Positions 10,527 through 18,627 of a DNA stretch of 64,000 nucleotides are shown one piece after another (within the stretch, counting starts at the first letter, position 1; each line of letters opens with the position of its first letter). Under the pieces are notes generated by a model. It saw only the letters and a list, made by a program, of their open reading frames with translations. It had not been told where the DNA came from and searched no databases. Made by a program: the position numbers and the translations under genes. The stretch is from Deltaproteobacteria bacterium (GTDB lineage Bacteria > Desulfobacterota > Binatia > UTPRO1). The stretch covers positions 1-64,000 of the forward strand of contig JADLHM010000136.1 of assembly GCA_020848745.1 (NCBI GenBank), in the 5' to 3' direction.

Positions 10527-11819
10527 TCAAGTTTGACGCGTCGGAGCGCGAACGTTCGCGCGCTCGACGACCCAGGAGAGTGCCTTCTCCTGCGCCAAGC
10601 GCTCCGCTACCTCACGGCGCGCTTCCGGATGGCGATAGAGGTCGGCAAGGCGCTCGCGTTCGCGCGGCGCGGAGCTCACCATCTCCGCGATCCGCTCGTC
10701 GATCTCGGCTTCGGTTGCCGCGAGGCCCTCCTGCGACGCGATGCGCTCCAGAACAAGCGCCGAATGCACCGACTCCCGCGCCCGCACGCGCAGCTCGGCG
10801 CGAATCTCGTCGAGCTTCGCCTCGAGCTCGGGGTTCCCGCTGCGCTGCGCGCCGAAGACACCGACCTCGCGCGTCATCGCGTCGAAGCGTTGCGCGGTGA
10901 GCGCGTCCGGAACGTCGAACGGGTTGCACTCGACGATCTGCTTCACGAGCGCCATCCGCACACGCTCGTCGGCGTCCCGCTCGGCGGCGGACGCCAGGCC
11001 CTGCCGGATCTTGTCGCGGAGCTCGCCCAGCGATCCGCACTCGCCGTGGTCCTTGGCGAACTCGTCGTCGAGAACGGGGAGCTCCTTGCGGCCGATGTCC
11101 TTGATCTCGACGCGAAACGTCACCGTCTTTCCGGCAACGTCGGCACTGTGGTGAGACGCCGGATAGTCGATGGCGATGTGGGCGCTCTCCCCGCGCTTCA
11201 TCCCGACCAGTTTCTCCTCGAAGGGCGGCGGGAACGTGCCGCCCCCGACCTCGACGACGCGGCTCTGCGGTCCGGAGCCCGTGAGCGCGCGGCCTTCGAC
11301 CACACCCGTGTACGCGATCGACGCCAGATCGCCTTGCGCGACCTCGTCGCGATCCGTGACCGGCACCATCTGCGCGAACGACTGCCGCGCCCGTTCGAGC
11401 TGTGCGTCGATCGCCTCGTCTCCGACCGGGTCCACGGTCCGATCGACTTCGAGGTTCGTGTACCCCGCGACGCGGACGTCGGGCTTGATCTCGATCGTGG
11501 CGGAGTAGCGCAGCCCCTCGGCCGGCCGAACCTCCTCGGCGACGATCTCCGGACGCGCCACCGCCTGCAGCCGTCGCTCCTCGAGCGCGTGCACGAAGGA
11601 ATGCTGGATCAGCTCGCCGATGACCTCGCTCTCGACCTGATTGCCGTAGTACTGCTCGAGCACCTTGCGCGGCACCTTGCCGGGGCGAAACCCCTTGATG
11701 CGCGCGCGCTGCGACAACCCGCGATACGCGGCATCGATCTTCGCCTGCACCTCCTCGGGCGGCAGGGCGATGCCGAGCTTCTTCTTGATCGGGCTCAGGT
11801 CTTCGACGGTGACTTCCAC
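10527..11819 (-). CDS. tig: Trigger factor
   Basis: Ribosome-associated chaperone and peptidyl-prolyl isomerase of 430 residues, which shields nascent chains at the exit tunnel. The ribosome-binding loop GFRPGKVPRKVLEQYYG is present near residue 45. An FKBP-like PPIase domain follows (about residues 150-240), and the C-terminal helical arms carry the chaperone cavity. The gene heads the tig-clpP-clpX-lon-hup order that also occurs in E. coli. No strong promoter was found in the 64 bases between it and tRNA-Leu. Confidence 0.95.
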   Translation of the reverse strand: MEVTVEDLSPIKKKLGIALPPEEVQAKIDAAYRGLSQRARIKGFRPGKVPRKVLEQYYGNQVESEVIGELIQHSFVHALEERRLQAVARPEIVAEEVRPAEGLRYSATIEIKPDVRVAGYTNLEVDRTVDPVGDEAIDAQLERARQSFAQMVPVTDRDEVAQGDLASIAYTGVVEGRALTGSGPQSRVVEVGGGTFPPPFEEKLVGMKRGESAHIAIDYPASHHSADVAGKTVTFRVEIKDIGRKELPVLDDEFAKDHGECGSLGELRDKIRQGLASAAERDADERVRMALVKQIVECNPFDVPDALTAQRFDAMTREVGVFGAQRSGNPELEAKLDEIRAELRVRARESVHSALVLERIASQEGLAATEAEIDERIAEMVSSAPRERERLADLYRHPEARREVAERLAQEKALSWVVERANVRAPTRQT

Positions 11820-11883
11820 GGCTATTCCTTACGCAGTCCGATCTGCCCTGACAAGTCGGACGCGATGATCACCGCGAGGCGAG

Positions 11884-11966
11884 TGCGAGAGGGGGGACTC
11901 GAACCCCCATCCGACGAGCGGGCTAGATTCTAAGTCTAGTGCGTCTACCAGTTCCGCCACTCTCGC
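11884..11966 (-). tRNA. tRNA-Leu (TAG)
   Basis: Class II tRNA of 83 nt with a long variable arm. Acceptor GCGAGAG pairs with CTCTCGC, discriminator A. Anticodon loop CTTAGAA gives TAG (Leu). It lies upstream of tig on the same strand. Its promoter must lie in the short region before the divergent TMTC-like gene or inside that gene's 5' end. Confidence 0.95.
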
Positions 11967-12003
11967 ACGCGGGATGCGGCCACGCGCCCGCAAAGGGCGC
12001 ACC

Positions 12004-13752
12004 ATGGCATCGGTGCTACACCAAAGCGTCGATCGCGCGCAAAGCCCGCTCGTGGCTTGCGGGCGCGCACGACCGGCGGTACGAGCCCCTCCCGTGCCCG
12101 ATCGCTACGCCGCCCGCGCGCACGGGCTCGCGCTCGTCGTGATCGCGACCGCGACGACCCTCGCATACGCCGGGAGCTTCGGCGGCACGTGGATCTCCGA
12201 CGACGTCACCGCGATCTTCCAGAACACGACGCTGCGCGCGCTGACGTCCGAAAACCTCCGGATCCTCGTCACCTCGCGCACCGACGGCACAAACTACATC
12301 CCGCTGAATTTCCTGTCGCTCGCTCTCGACTATCGCCTGTGGGGACCGGACCCTCGAGGCTTCCATCTGACCAATCTCCTGCTCCACCTCGCGAACGCCG
12401 CGGCGGTCTACTGGGCCGTGGCGAGGCTGCACGGGTCGCGCGGCCTCGCGACCGCGGCGGCGCTCCTCTGGTCGTTGCACCCGGTGCAGGTCGAGTCGGT
12501 CGCGTGGATCAGCGAACGAAAGAACCTGCTCTCGACGCTCTTCTTCCTCCTCGCGTTCCACATGCATCTCGGTCTGACGGACCGCCCGACCTCGGGGCGC
12601 TACCTCGGGCTGGTCACGCTCTACGTCGCCGCCTTGCTATCGAAGGTGAACACGATCGTCCTTCCCGCCCTGCTGCTCTGGTACGAGATCGTCATCCGGC
12701 GCCGTTTGCGGGCAGGCGATCTCGCGCGCGCGCTCCCGCTGCTCGCGTGCGGCGCCGTCGTCGCGTGGGCCAATCTGCACGACAACCCGAGCCACGGTGC
12801 CGCGTACCACGGCGGCAGCCTCGCGGTGACCATGCGCACGAGCGTGACCACCATCCCGCGCTATCTCTGGAACGTCGTCGCGCCCTTCGATCTCATGGCG
12901 TACTACCCGGTGCCCCTGCGCGCGTCGTGGCTCGATCCGACGGTTGTGACCGCGGTCGCCGTCATCGGGGCCCTGATGCTCGTCACGTGCTGGTGCGCGG
13001 CCCGCGGGTATGCCGAGGGGTTCTGGCTCGTATGGTTCGGGGTCACCTTGTCGCCGATGCTGAATCTGGTGCCGTTTCCGGCGCTGATGAACGACCGCTA
13101 CCTCTACCTGCCGTTGCTCGGCGCCCTGGTGCCGCTCCTGCGGCTCGGACAGCGGGCACTCGCTTCGGTCGGCGCCGCGCGCGGCGCGCCCTTCGCGGTC
13201 GGAGCCGCGGCCGTCGTGCTCGCGCTTCTCACGACCGCCCGCGTCGCCGTCTTCCACGATCCGCTCTCGCTCTGGGCGGACATGGGGCTCCGCACCCCGT
13301 ACATCACCGCGGATCAACCGTACGGTCCGGGCCCGCGGACGGAGGAGAAACGCCTCCTCGCCGACGCTCTCCGGTCGCACCCCGAACGCGCCGCGCTCCA
13401 CAACAACGTCGGGGGCCTCGCCTTCGAAGAGAATCGCCTGTCCGACGCGCTCGCGTCGCTCACCCGGGCGCAGGAGCTCGACCCGAACGATCCCGCGATC
13501 GCCCTGAATCTCGGCCGGACCCAGCTTCGCCTCGGCCTTACCGACGACGCGATCCGCACGCTCGAGCGCGCCGTCGCGCTCGAGCCGCCGTCGTTCTTCG
13601 CCCGCCTGAACCTCGCGCGCGCGTACCTCTCGAAGGGCGACCTCGCCGCGGCGCGCGCGGAGCTGACGCGCGCCAAGACGCTCAAATCGGACCCGTACTT
13701 CTGGAAGGGATTCGAACAGGCCCTGGCGCGCGCGGAGCAACGCGGCTCCTGA
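12004..13752 (+). CDS. TMTC-like GT-C membrane glycosyltransferase with C-terminal TPRs
   Basis: Integral membrane protein of 582 residues. After a short N-terminal tail, the first helix (LALVVIATATTLAYAGSF) is followed by a loop with the double aspartate WISDDVTAIF, as in GT-C lipid-sugar-dependent transferases. LHPVQVESVAWISERKNLLSTLFFLLAF is typical of the O-mannosyltransferase/TMTC group (DUF1736-like). About nine to eleven helices follow, and the last 130 residues form three tetratricopeptide repeats (NNVGGLAFEENRLSDALASL and following). It may glycosylate exported proteins or lipids; the substrate is unknown. The ATG at 12004 has AAAGGG six bases upstream; an upstream ATG (11974) and an internal GTG (12094) are alternatives. 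Confidence 0.75.
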   Translation: MASVLHQSVDRAQSPLVACGRARPAVRAPPVPDRYAARAHGLALVVIATATTLAYAGSFGGTWISDDVTAIFQNTTLRALTSENLRILVTSRTDGTNYIPLNFLSLALDYRLWGPDPRGFHLTNLLLHLANAAAVYWAVARLHGSRGLATAAALLWSLHPVQVESVAWISERKNLLSTLFFLLAFHMHLGLTDRPTSGRYLGLVTLYVAALLSKVNTIVLPALLLWYEIVIRRRLRAGDLARALPLLACGAVVAWANLHDNPSHGAAYHGGSLAVTMRTSVTTIPRYLWNVVAPFDLMAYYPVPLRASWLDPTVVTAVAVIGALMLVTCWCAARGYAEGFWLVWFGVTLSPMLNLVPFPALMNDRYLYLPLLGALVPLLRLGQRALASVGAARGAPFAVGAAAVVLALLTTARVAVFHDPLSLWADMGLRTPYITADQPYGPGPRTEEKRLLADALRSHPERAALHNNVGGLAFEENRLSDALASLTRAQELDPNDPAIALNLGRTQLRLGLTDDAIRTLERAVALEPPSFFARLNLARAYLSKGDLAAARAELTRAKTLKSDPYFWKGFEQALARAEQRGS

Positions 13753-13791
13753 GTGGCGGAGCCACGCGCGCCACGGCCAGCGGGGCGGAGA

Positions 13792-14766
13792 CTACGCGCC
13801 CGTGAAGAGCCGGCGCGGATTGTCGACGAGCATGGTCGCGATGTCCTCGTCGCCGAGACCGCCGGCCCGCAGTTGCGGCACGATCTTCTTCAGGATCGTC
13901 GTCGGCCGCCAATCAGGAAGCATCGCCAGGACGTCTTCGTGGCGGTTCGCGAAGGGCACGGGACGACCCTGCCAGCACGAGATCGAGTCGTGCGACAGCA
14001 GGACGTTCCGCGTGTAGCCGGCCTGCGCCAGCTTCAGCACGTTCTTCACCCGGACCTCGTCCGGAACGATGAGCGTGATGCCGAACCGGTCGAACCCGAC
14101 GAACGCTCCCCGCTCGGCGAGCGACCGGTGGTAGTCGTGGTCGTCGATGCCGTCGGAGTGCCCGACGACCAGACGGCTCGCCGGCACGCCCTCAGCCGCC
14201 ACGAGATCGATCTGCTCGTGCCCGCAGGACGCTTCCTGCGTGTGCGAGATCAGGGGCACGCCGGTCTCACGCGCCGCCCGCGCGCCGGCCTGGACGAGCT
14301 TCCGCTCGTACTCGGAAACCGTGTGTGCTCCGGTGGCGATCTTCACCGCCCCCGCCCGGATCCCGGTATCCCCGATCCCCTCGGTGATCTCCTTTATATA
14401 GATGGCGGTGATTTCCTCGAGCGGCAGGTGCCGAAACGTATGGGTAATCCCTTCGGCCTCGAAGTAGGCGCCGGTCGTGCAGACGATCTGCATTCCGCTC
14501 TTCCGGGCCAATTCAGCCAGGAACTCGACGTCACGTCCGAGATCCATGGGACAGGGGTCCACGAAGGTGCCGATCCCGAGCCCGCGCAGCTCATGCATCT
14601 GATCGACGGCGCGCGCCATCGCCTCCGCGCGCACGAACCGCGGCGCCAGAGCGTCGAGATTCCAGCCCGGAAACCCGACGAGCACGTGCTCGTGGATGAG
14701 CGTCCGCCCGAGGGCCTCGGGGGCGACCCCGCCGGTCACGGTCTGTACGGAGCGAACTCGGGTCAT
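13792..14766 (-). CDS. Phosphotriesterase-family metal-dependent hydrolase
   Basis: Amidohydrolase-superfamily protein of 324 residues, TIM-barrel fold with a binuclear metal site. Visible ligands are HEH in LIHEHVLVGF, the probable carboxylated lysine in GAVKIATG, His in LISHTQE, His in VVGHSDG and Asp in LLSHDS. Members include lactonases, phosphotriesterases and the E. coli Php homologue, so the substrate cannot be assigned; a lactonase is at least as likely as an organophosphatase. The MTRVRSVQTVTGGV start at 14766 is the family-typical N terminus; longer frames upstream overlap aat and are not credible. It converges with the TMTC-like gene. Confidence 0.85.
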   Translation of the reverse strand: MTRVRSVQTVTGGVAPEALGRTLIHEHVLVGFPGWNLDALAPRFVRAEAMARAVDQMHELRGLGIGTFVDPCPMDLGRDVEFLAELARKSGMQIVCTTGAYFEAEGITHTFRHLPLEEITAIYIKEITEGIGDTGIRAGAVKIATGAHTVSEYERKLVQAGARAARETGVPLISHTQEASCGHEQIDLVAAEGVPASRLVVGHSDGIDDHDYHRSLAERGAFVGFDRFGITLIVPDEVRVKNVLKLAQAGYTRNVLLSHDSISCWQGRPVPFANRHEDVLAMLPDWRPTTILKKIVPQLRAGGLGDEDIATMLVDNPRRLFTGA

Positions 14767-14845
14767 GGCGATACCTTTCGAACGCGGCGGAGCGCCGCTC
14801 GCGTCGACGTAGCAAGCCCCTCCCGGTGGAACAAGCATGCGGCGA

Positions 14846-15547
14846 TCACCGGTCCGCGGCCGACGCCGCCAGGCGACGCAGGTATTCGTCCCGGGAGATC
14901 TCGACGACGCCGAGCGATCGTAGATGCTCGGTCGCGAGCTGGACGTCGAGGAGCTCGAATCCCTCGTCGGCAAGCCCCTCCACGAGCTCCGCGAGCGCGA
15001 TCTTCGAGGCGTTTGGCGCGCGGTGGAACATCGACTCGGCGGCGAAGAACCGGCCGATGGCGACCCCGTAGACGCCCCCGACCAGCGATCCCTCCTCGTT
15101 CCACACCTCGATGCTGTGCACCCATCCGAGTCCGTGCAGCCGCTCGTACGCGCGGCGCATCGCCGGTGTGATCCAGGTCCCTTCGACGCGATCGGCGCAG
15201 CCGGCAATCACCCCGGCGCAATCCTGATCGCGCGTGACACGATGGCGCCCCTGGCGCCGCAACCGCGCGAGGCTGCGCGAGCCGCGGAACCCTGCGAGCG
15301 GCAGGACCGCCCGCGGGTCCGGCGACCACCAGAGGAGCCGACCGTCGGGATCCGGCCAGGGGAAGATGCCCTGGCGATAGGCGGCCAGGATCGTACCCGG
15401 CTCGAGATCGCCCCCCGCCGCGAGACAGCCGTGGCTCGGCGCCGAGGCGGCCGGCGGCATGACGTAGCGGCTCGGCGACGGCTCGATCGGCGACGGGCTC
15501 TTCACGGCAGGCTCGTGGGCGTCCGGAGGGCCGAACGCCGTGGACAC
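14846..15547 (-). CDS. aat: Leucyl/phenylalanyl-tRNA--protein transferase
   Basis: N-end-rule enzyme of up to 233 residues that adds Leu or Phe from aminoacyl-tRNA to N-terminal Arg or Lys of proteins, marking them for ClpAP-type degradation. The motifs LAAGGDLEPGTILAAYRQGIFPW, WWSPDPRAVLPL, TWITPAMRRAYERLH and GRFFAAESMFHRAPNASKIAL are all present. The GTG at 15547 directly follows the stop codon of the metallo-hydrolase gene, which suggests coupling; a shorter start within SRYVMPP is possible. ClpS and ClpA are not in the window. Confidence 0.93.
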   Translation of the reverse strand: MSTAFGPPDAHEPAVKSPSPIEPSPSRYVMPPAASAPSHGCLAAGGDLEPGTILAAYRQGIFPWPDPDGRLLWWSPDPRAVLPLAGFRGSRSLARLRRQGRHRVTRDQDCAGVIAGCADRVEGTWITPAMRRAYERLHGLGWVHSIEVWNEEGSLVGGVYGVAIGRFFAAESMFHRAPNASKIALAELVEGLADEGFELLDVQLATEHLRSLGVVEISRDEYLRRLAASAADR

Positions 15548-16492
15548 TCAGCGGGAGCGGCCGGCGAGGTGCGTCCGCAGCTCATGCATTCCACGGAACG
15601 TGGCGAGCGCGTCGATCGGCGCGTCGTACGGCATGCCGCGGAACTCACGGTACGCGCGCTCGACGTTGAAGAGCAGTCGCTCGGGCTCCGTCCACCCGGC
15701 GTACGGGCCGAGGTCGATGCGTTTGGCGGCCTCGATCTCCGACCGCCCCGCCTCGAAATGACGGCGCGACTCCTCGCGCACGTAGACGAGATAGGCGCGC
15801 ATCTCACGCGGCCCCTCGAGACCGGAGAGCGGCCCGTGTCCGGGCACGACGACCTCGGGTGCGAGCTCGATGAGGGTATCGAGCGCCGCGAGCCACCGGG
15901 CAAAGGTGCCTTCCCAACCGATCGGCGTGCAGAGCCGGAAGAGCACGTCCCCGGTGAAGACCACCCGCTCAGCCGGAAGGTGCACGATCACGTCGCCGAC
16001 GGTGTGCGCGGGTCCGACGTAGCGCAGTTCCACGCGCAGGCCGTCGAGGTCCAGGTCCAGGCGATCGTCGAACACGGTGGTCGGCGGCGTCAGCTCGATG
16101 CCGCTGAAATCCCAGTCGGCCAGCGCCGCGGCGAACGCCGCGATCGCGGGATCGGCGCTGTCGACGGCCCCGCGCAACATCTGCAATCCCGCCGGCGAGG
16201 AGTCCTTGCCGAACGCCTCGGCGCACCGGCGATGGCCGATGATCTCGGCCTCGTGGAACAGCTGGTTCCCCCAGCAGTGGTCGCCGTTGTGGTGCGTGTT
16301 GACCACGCGCCGCGCCGGGGTCGGCAGCACGCGCCGATAGAGATCCATGAGGGCGCGCGTGTGGGGGAGATCCCAGAACGTGTCGATGACGAGCCCGCCC
16401 GCGCGACGCACGAGACCCGAGTTGCTCCAGCCGAGACCACGGTCGGGCGTGACGCACGCGTAGACGTCCGCGGCGATCTCGCGAAGCTCCAT
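15548..16492 (-). CDS. MBL-fold metallo-hydrolase with HxNxDH motif
   Basis: Metallo-beta-lactamase-fold protein of 314 residues without a signal peptide. The metal motif reads NTHHNGDHCWGN (His67, Asn69, Asp71, His72), so the second His of the canonical HxHxDH is Asn, a variant seen in a distinct MBL subgroup. Downstream are GPAHTVGDVIVHLPAERVVFTGDVLF, supplying His and the bridging Asp, and VVPGHGPLSG with the last His. The C-terminal helical region (residues 230-314) could bind substrate. The function is unknown; quorum lactonase, glyoxalase-like or other hydrolase roles are possible. Its stop codon abuts the aat start. Confidence 0.85.
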   Translation of the reverse strand: MELREIAADVYACVTPDRGLGWSNSGLVRRAGGLVIDTFWDLPHTRALMDLYRRVLPTPARRVVNTHHNGDHCWGNQLFHEAEIIGHRRCAEAFGKDSSPAGLQMLRGAVDSADPAIAAFAAALADWDFSGIELTPPTTVFDDRLDLDLDGLRVELRYVGPAHTVGDVIVHLPAERVVFTGDVLFRLCTPIGWEGTFARWLAALDTLIELAPEVVVPGHGPLSGLEGPREMRAYLVYVREESRRHFEAGRSEIEAAKRIDLGPYAGWTEPERLLFNVERAYREFRGMPYDAPIDALATFRGMHELRTHLAGRSR

Positions 16493-16629
16493 ACGGGGGC
16501 CATACCATCCCCCCGCGACGCTGGCGATGCTCGGCGCTCGCCCTCGCCCCCTCGGCGCTGCGTCTCCCGAACCCAGGGACAACCTAGCGGGTGCCCGGCG
16601 CGGCTGTTACAGTTTCTCGCGACGCACGC

Positions 16630-18627
16630 ATGAGGGCGACGGGGAGCGAGGAAGCGGCGGTCGGATCGGACGTCGAGCCGCCGCGATTCGTGATCGAGCA
16701 CGTCGCACCGACGGCCGACGCCGGCCGCCATCCGATCAAGCGCATCCTCGGCGAGCCCTGCCCCGTGACGGTCGACATCCTGCGCGACGGCCACGACGTC
16801 CTGGCCGGCCGCATCGCGTTCCGCGGCCCCGGCGACACGGCCTGGCGGTACGCGTCGCTCGCCTACGACTACGACAGCGACCGCTGGCACGGGAGCTTCC
16901 TCCCGGATCGGCTCGGCCGCTGGACGTACACCATCGAGGCATGGACGGACCGCTTCGCCACGTGGCGGCGCGCGCTCGCGGCGCGGCTCGACGCGGGCCG
17001 CCCCCTCGAGGCGGATCTGCGCGAAGGCGCGGCGCTCCTTCGCGAAGCGGCGCCGCACGCGCCGGCCGCGGCGCTCGCACGCGCCGCCGCCGCGCTCGGC
17101 CGCGTCGACGTACCGTCCGCCGAGCGCGCGTTGACGGTGCTCCGCGACGACACGCTCGCCGAGCTCGTCGCACGCCATCTCCCCGCGCCCGACCGGACGC
17201 GCCACGCCGTCGACCTGGTCGTGATCGTCGATCGCGAGCGCGCCCGCTTCGCCGCCTGGTACGAGCTGTTCCCCCGCTCGTGCAGCCCGCTCCCCGGCCG
17301 GCACGGCACGCTGCGCGACGCCGCCGAGCGCTTGCCGGCCCTCGCGGCGCTCGGATTCGATGTCGCATACCTTCCGCCGATCCACCCGATCGGACGCACG
17401 CACCGCAAGGGTCCGAACGGCGCCCCGACCGCGGGTCCGGACGATCCGGGAAGCCCGTGGGCGATCGGAGGAGACGCCGGCGGCCACACCGCGATCGAGC
17501 CCGCGCTCGGCACACTCGCCGACTTCGACCACCTCGTCGCCGTGGCCGCGCGCCACGGGTTGGAGATCGCGCTCGACTTCGCGCCGCACTGCTCGCCGGA
17601 CCACCCGTGGATCCGCGAGCATCCCGACTGGTTCGTCCGACGCGCCGACGGGTCGATCCGGTGCGCCGAGAACCCGCCCTACACGTTCGAGGACATCGTG
17701 CCGGTCGACTTCTGGTGCGCCGACCGCGCGGCGCTCTGGGCGGCGTGGCGCGACGTCGTGCTCTTCTGGATCGAGCACGGCGTCCGCACCTTCCGCGTCG
17801 ACAACCCGCACACGAAGCCCTTCGCCTTCTGGGAGTGGCTGATCGCCGACGTCACCCGCGCGCACCCCGACGTGCTCTTCCTCGCCGAGGCCTTCACCCG
17901 TCCGAAGGCGGTCCGCGCGCTCGCCGCGCTCGGCTTCAGCCAGTCGTACACCTACTTCATCTGGCGGACGACGGCGGCGGAGCTGCGCGCGTACCTGACG
18001 GAGCTCACCCAGGGAGAGCTCGCCGAGATCCTGCGACCCGCCCTCTTCCCGACGACGCCCGACGTGCTGCACGCCTACCTCCAGACCGGCGGCCGCGCGG
18101 CCTTCCGGGTGCGCTTGCTGCTGGCCGCGACGCTCTCGCCGCTCTACGGCATCTACAGCGGCTACGAGCTCTGCGAAGCGACCCCGTTGCACGCGGGCGG
18201 TGAGGAGTACCTCGACTCGGAGAAGTTCCAGCTGCGCCGGCGCGACTACGACGCCGCGGGCAACCTGAACGACGACGTGCGCGCGCTGAACGACCTTCGG
18301 CGGCGCCATCGCGCGCTCCAGCTCGCCAACAATCTCGCCTTCCACGATGCGGGCGCCGAGCACCTGTTGTGGTACTCGAAGCGCGGTGATGCCCCGGAGG
18401 AGACCCTGCTCGTCGTCGTGAACCTCGACCCGCACCACGTGCGCGAGTCCATGGTCGAGGTCCCCCTCGAAATGCTCGGCCTCGGCGAGGACGCGTCCTT
18501 CGAAGTCGAGGAGTGCCTGAGCGGCGAGCGCTTCGCGTGGCGGGGCCGGCGCAACTACGTCCGGCTCGACCCCGCGGACCGGGTCGGCCAGATCTTCCGC
18601 CTCCGCGCGCCGAGCATTCCCGCATGA
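16630..18627 (+). CDS. glgE: Alpha-1,4-glucan:maltose-1-phosphate maltosyltransferase GlgE
   Basis: GH13 enzyme of about 665 residues that extends alpha-1,4-glucans with maltosyl units from maltose 1-phosphate. The N-terminal domain begins with the GlgE-specific FVIEHVAPTADAGRHPIKRILGE and includes a helical insert (about 100-165). The catalytic barrel shows YELFPRS, LPPIHPIGRTHRKGPNG, the nucleophile Asp391 in FRVDNPHTKPFAFWEW and the acid Glu420 in VLFLAEAF. The GTG at 16591 would add 13 residues. It is first of four coupled genes; the glgX ATG overlaps its TGA. No TreS, Pep2 maltokinase, GlgA or GlgC lies nearby, so the source of maltose 1-phosphate must be encoded elsewhere. Confidence 0.93.
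   Translation: MRATGSEEAAVGSDVEPPRFVIEHVAPTADAGRHPIKRILGEPCPVTVDILRDGHDVLAGRIAFRGPGDTAWRYASLAYDYDSDRWHGSFLPDRLGRWTYTIEAWTDRFATWRRALAARLDAGRPLEADLREGAALLREAAPHAPAAALARAAAALGRVDVPSAERALTVLRDDTLAELVARHLPAPDRTRHAVDLVVIVDRERARFAAWYELFPRSCSPLPGRHGTLRDAAERLPALAALGFDVAYLPPIHPIGRTHRKGPNGAPTAGPDDPGSPWAIGGDAGGHTAIEPALGTLADFDHLVAVAARHGLEIALDFAPHCSPDHPWIREHPDWFVRRADGSIRCAENPPYTFEDIVPVDFWCADRAALWAAWRDVVLFWIEHGVRTFRVDNPHTKPFAFWEWLIADVTRAHPDVLFLAEAFTRPKAVRALAALGFSQSYTYFIWRTTAAELRAYLTELTQGELAEILRPALFPTTPDVLHAYLQTGGRAAFRVRLLLAATLSPLYGIYSGYELCEATPLHAGGEEYLDSEKFQLRRRDYDAAGNLNDDVRALNDLRRRHRALQLANNLAFHDAGAEHLLWYSKRGDAPEETLLVVVNLDPHHVRESMVEVPLEMLGLGEDASFEVEECLSGERFAWRGRRNYVRLDPADRVGQIFRLRAPSIPA

Noticed and set aside
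13792-14766. Organophosphate (pesticide) hydrolase
   Set aside because: Metal ligands only place it in the phosphotriesterase-like family, most members of which are lactonases or of unknown function.
16090-18438. 782-residue minus-strand frame opposite glgE
   Set aside because: Arg/Val/Glu-rich with no motifs, while glgE on the other strand has intact catalytic residues.
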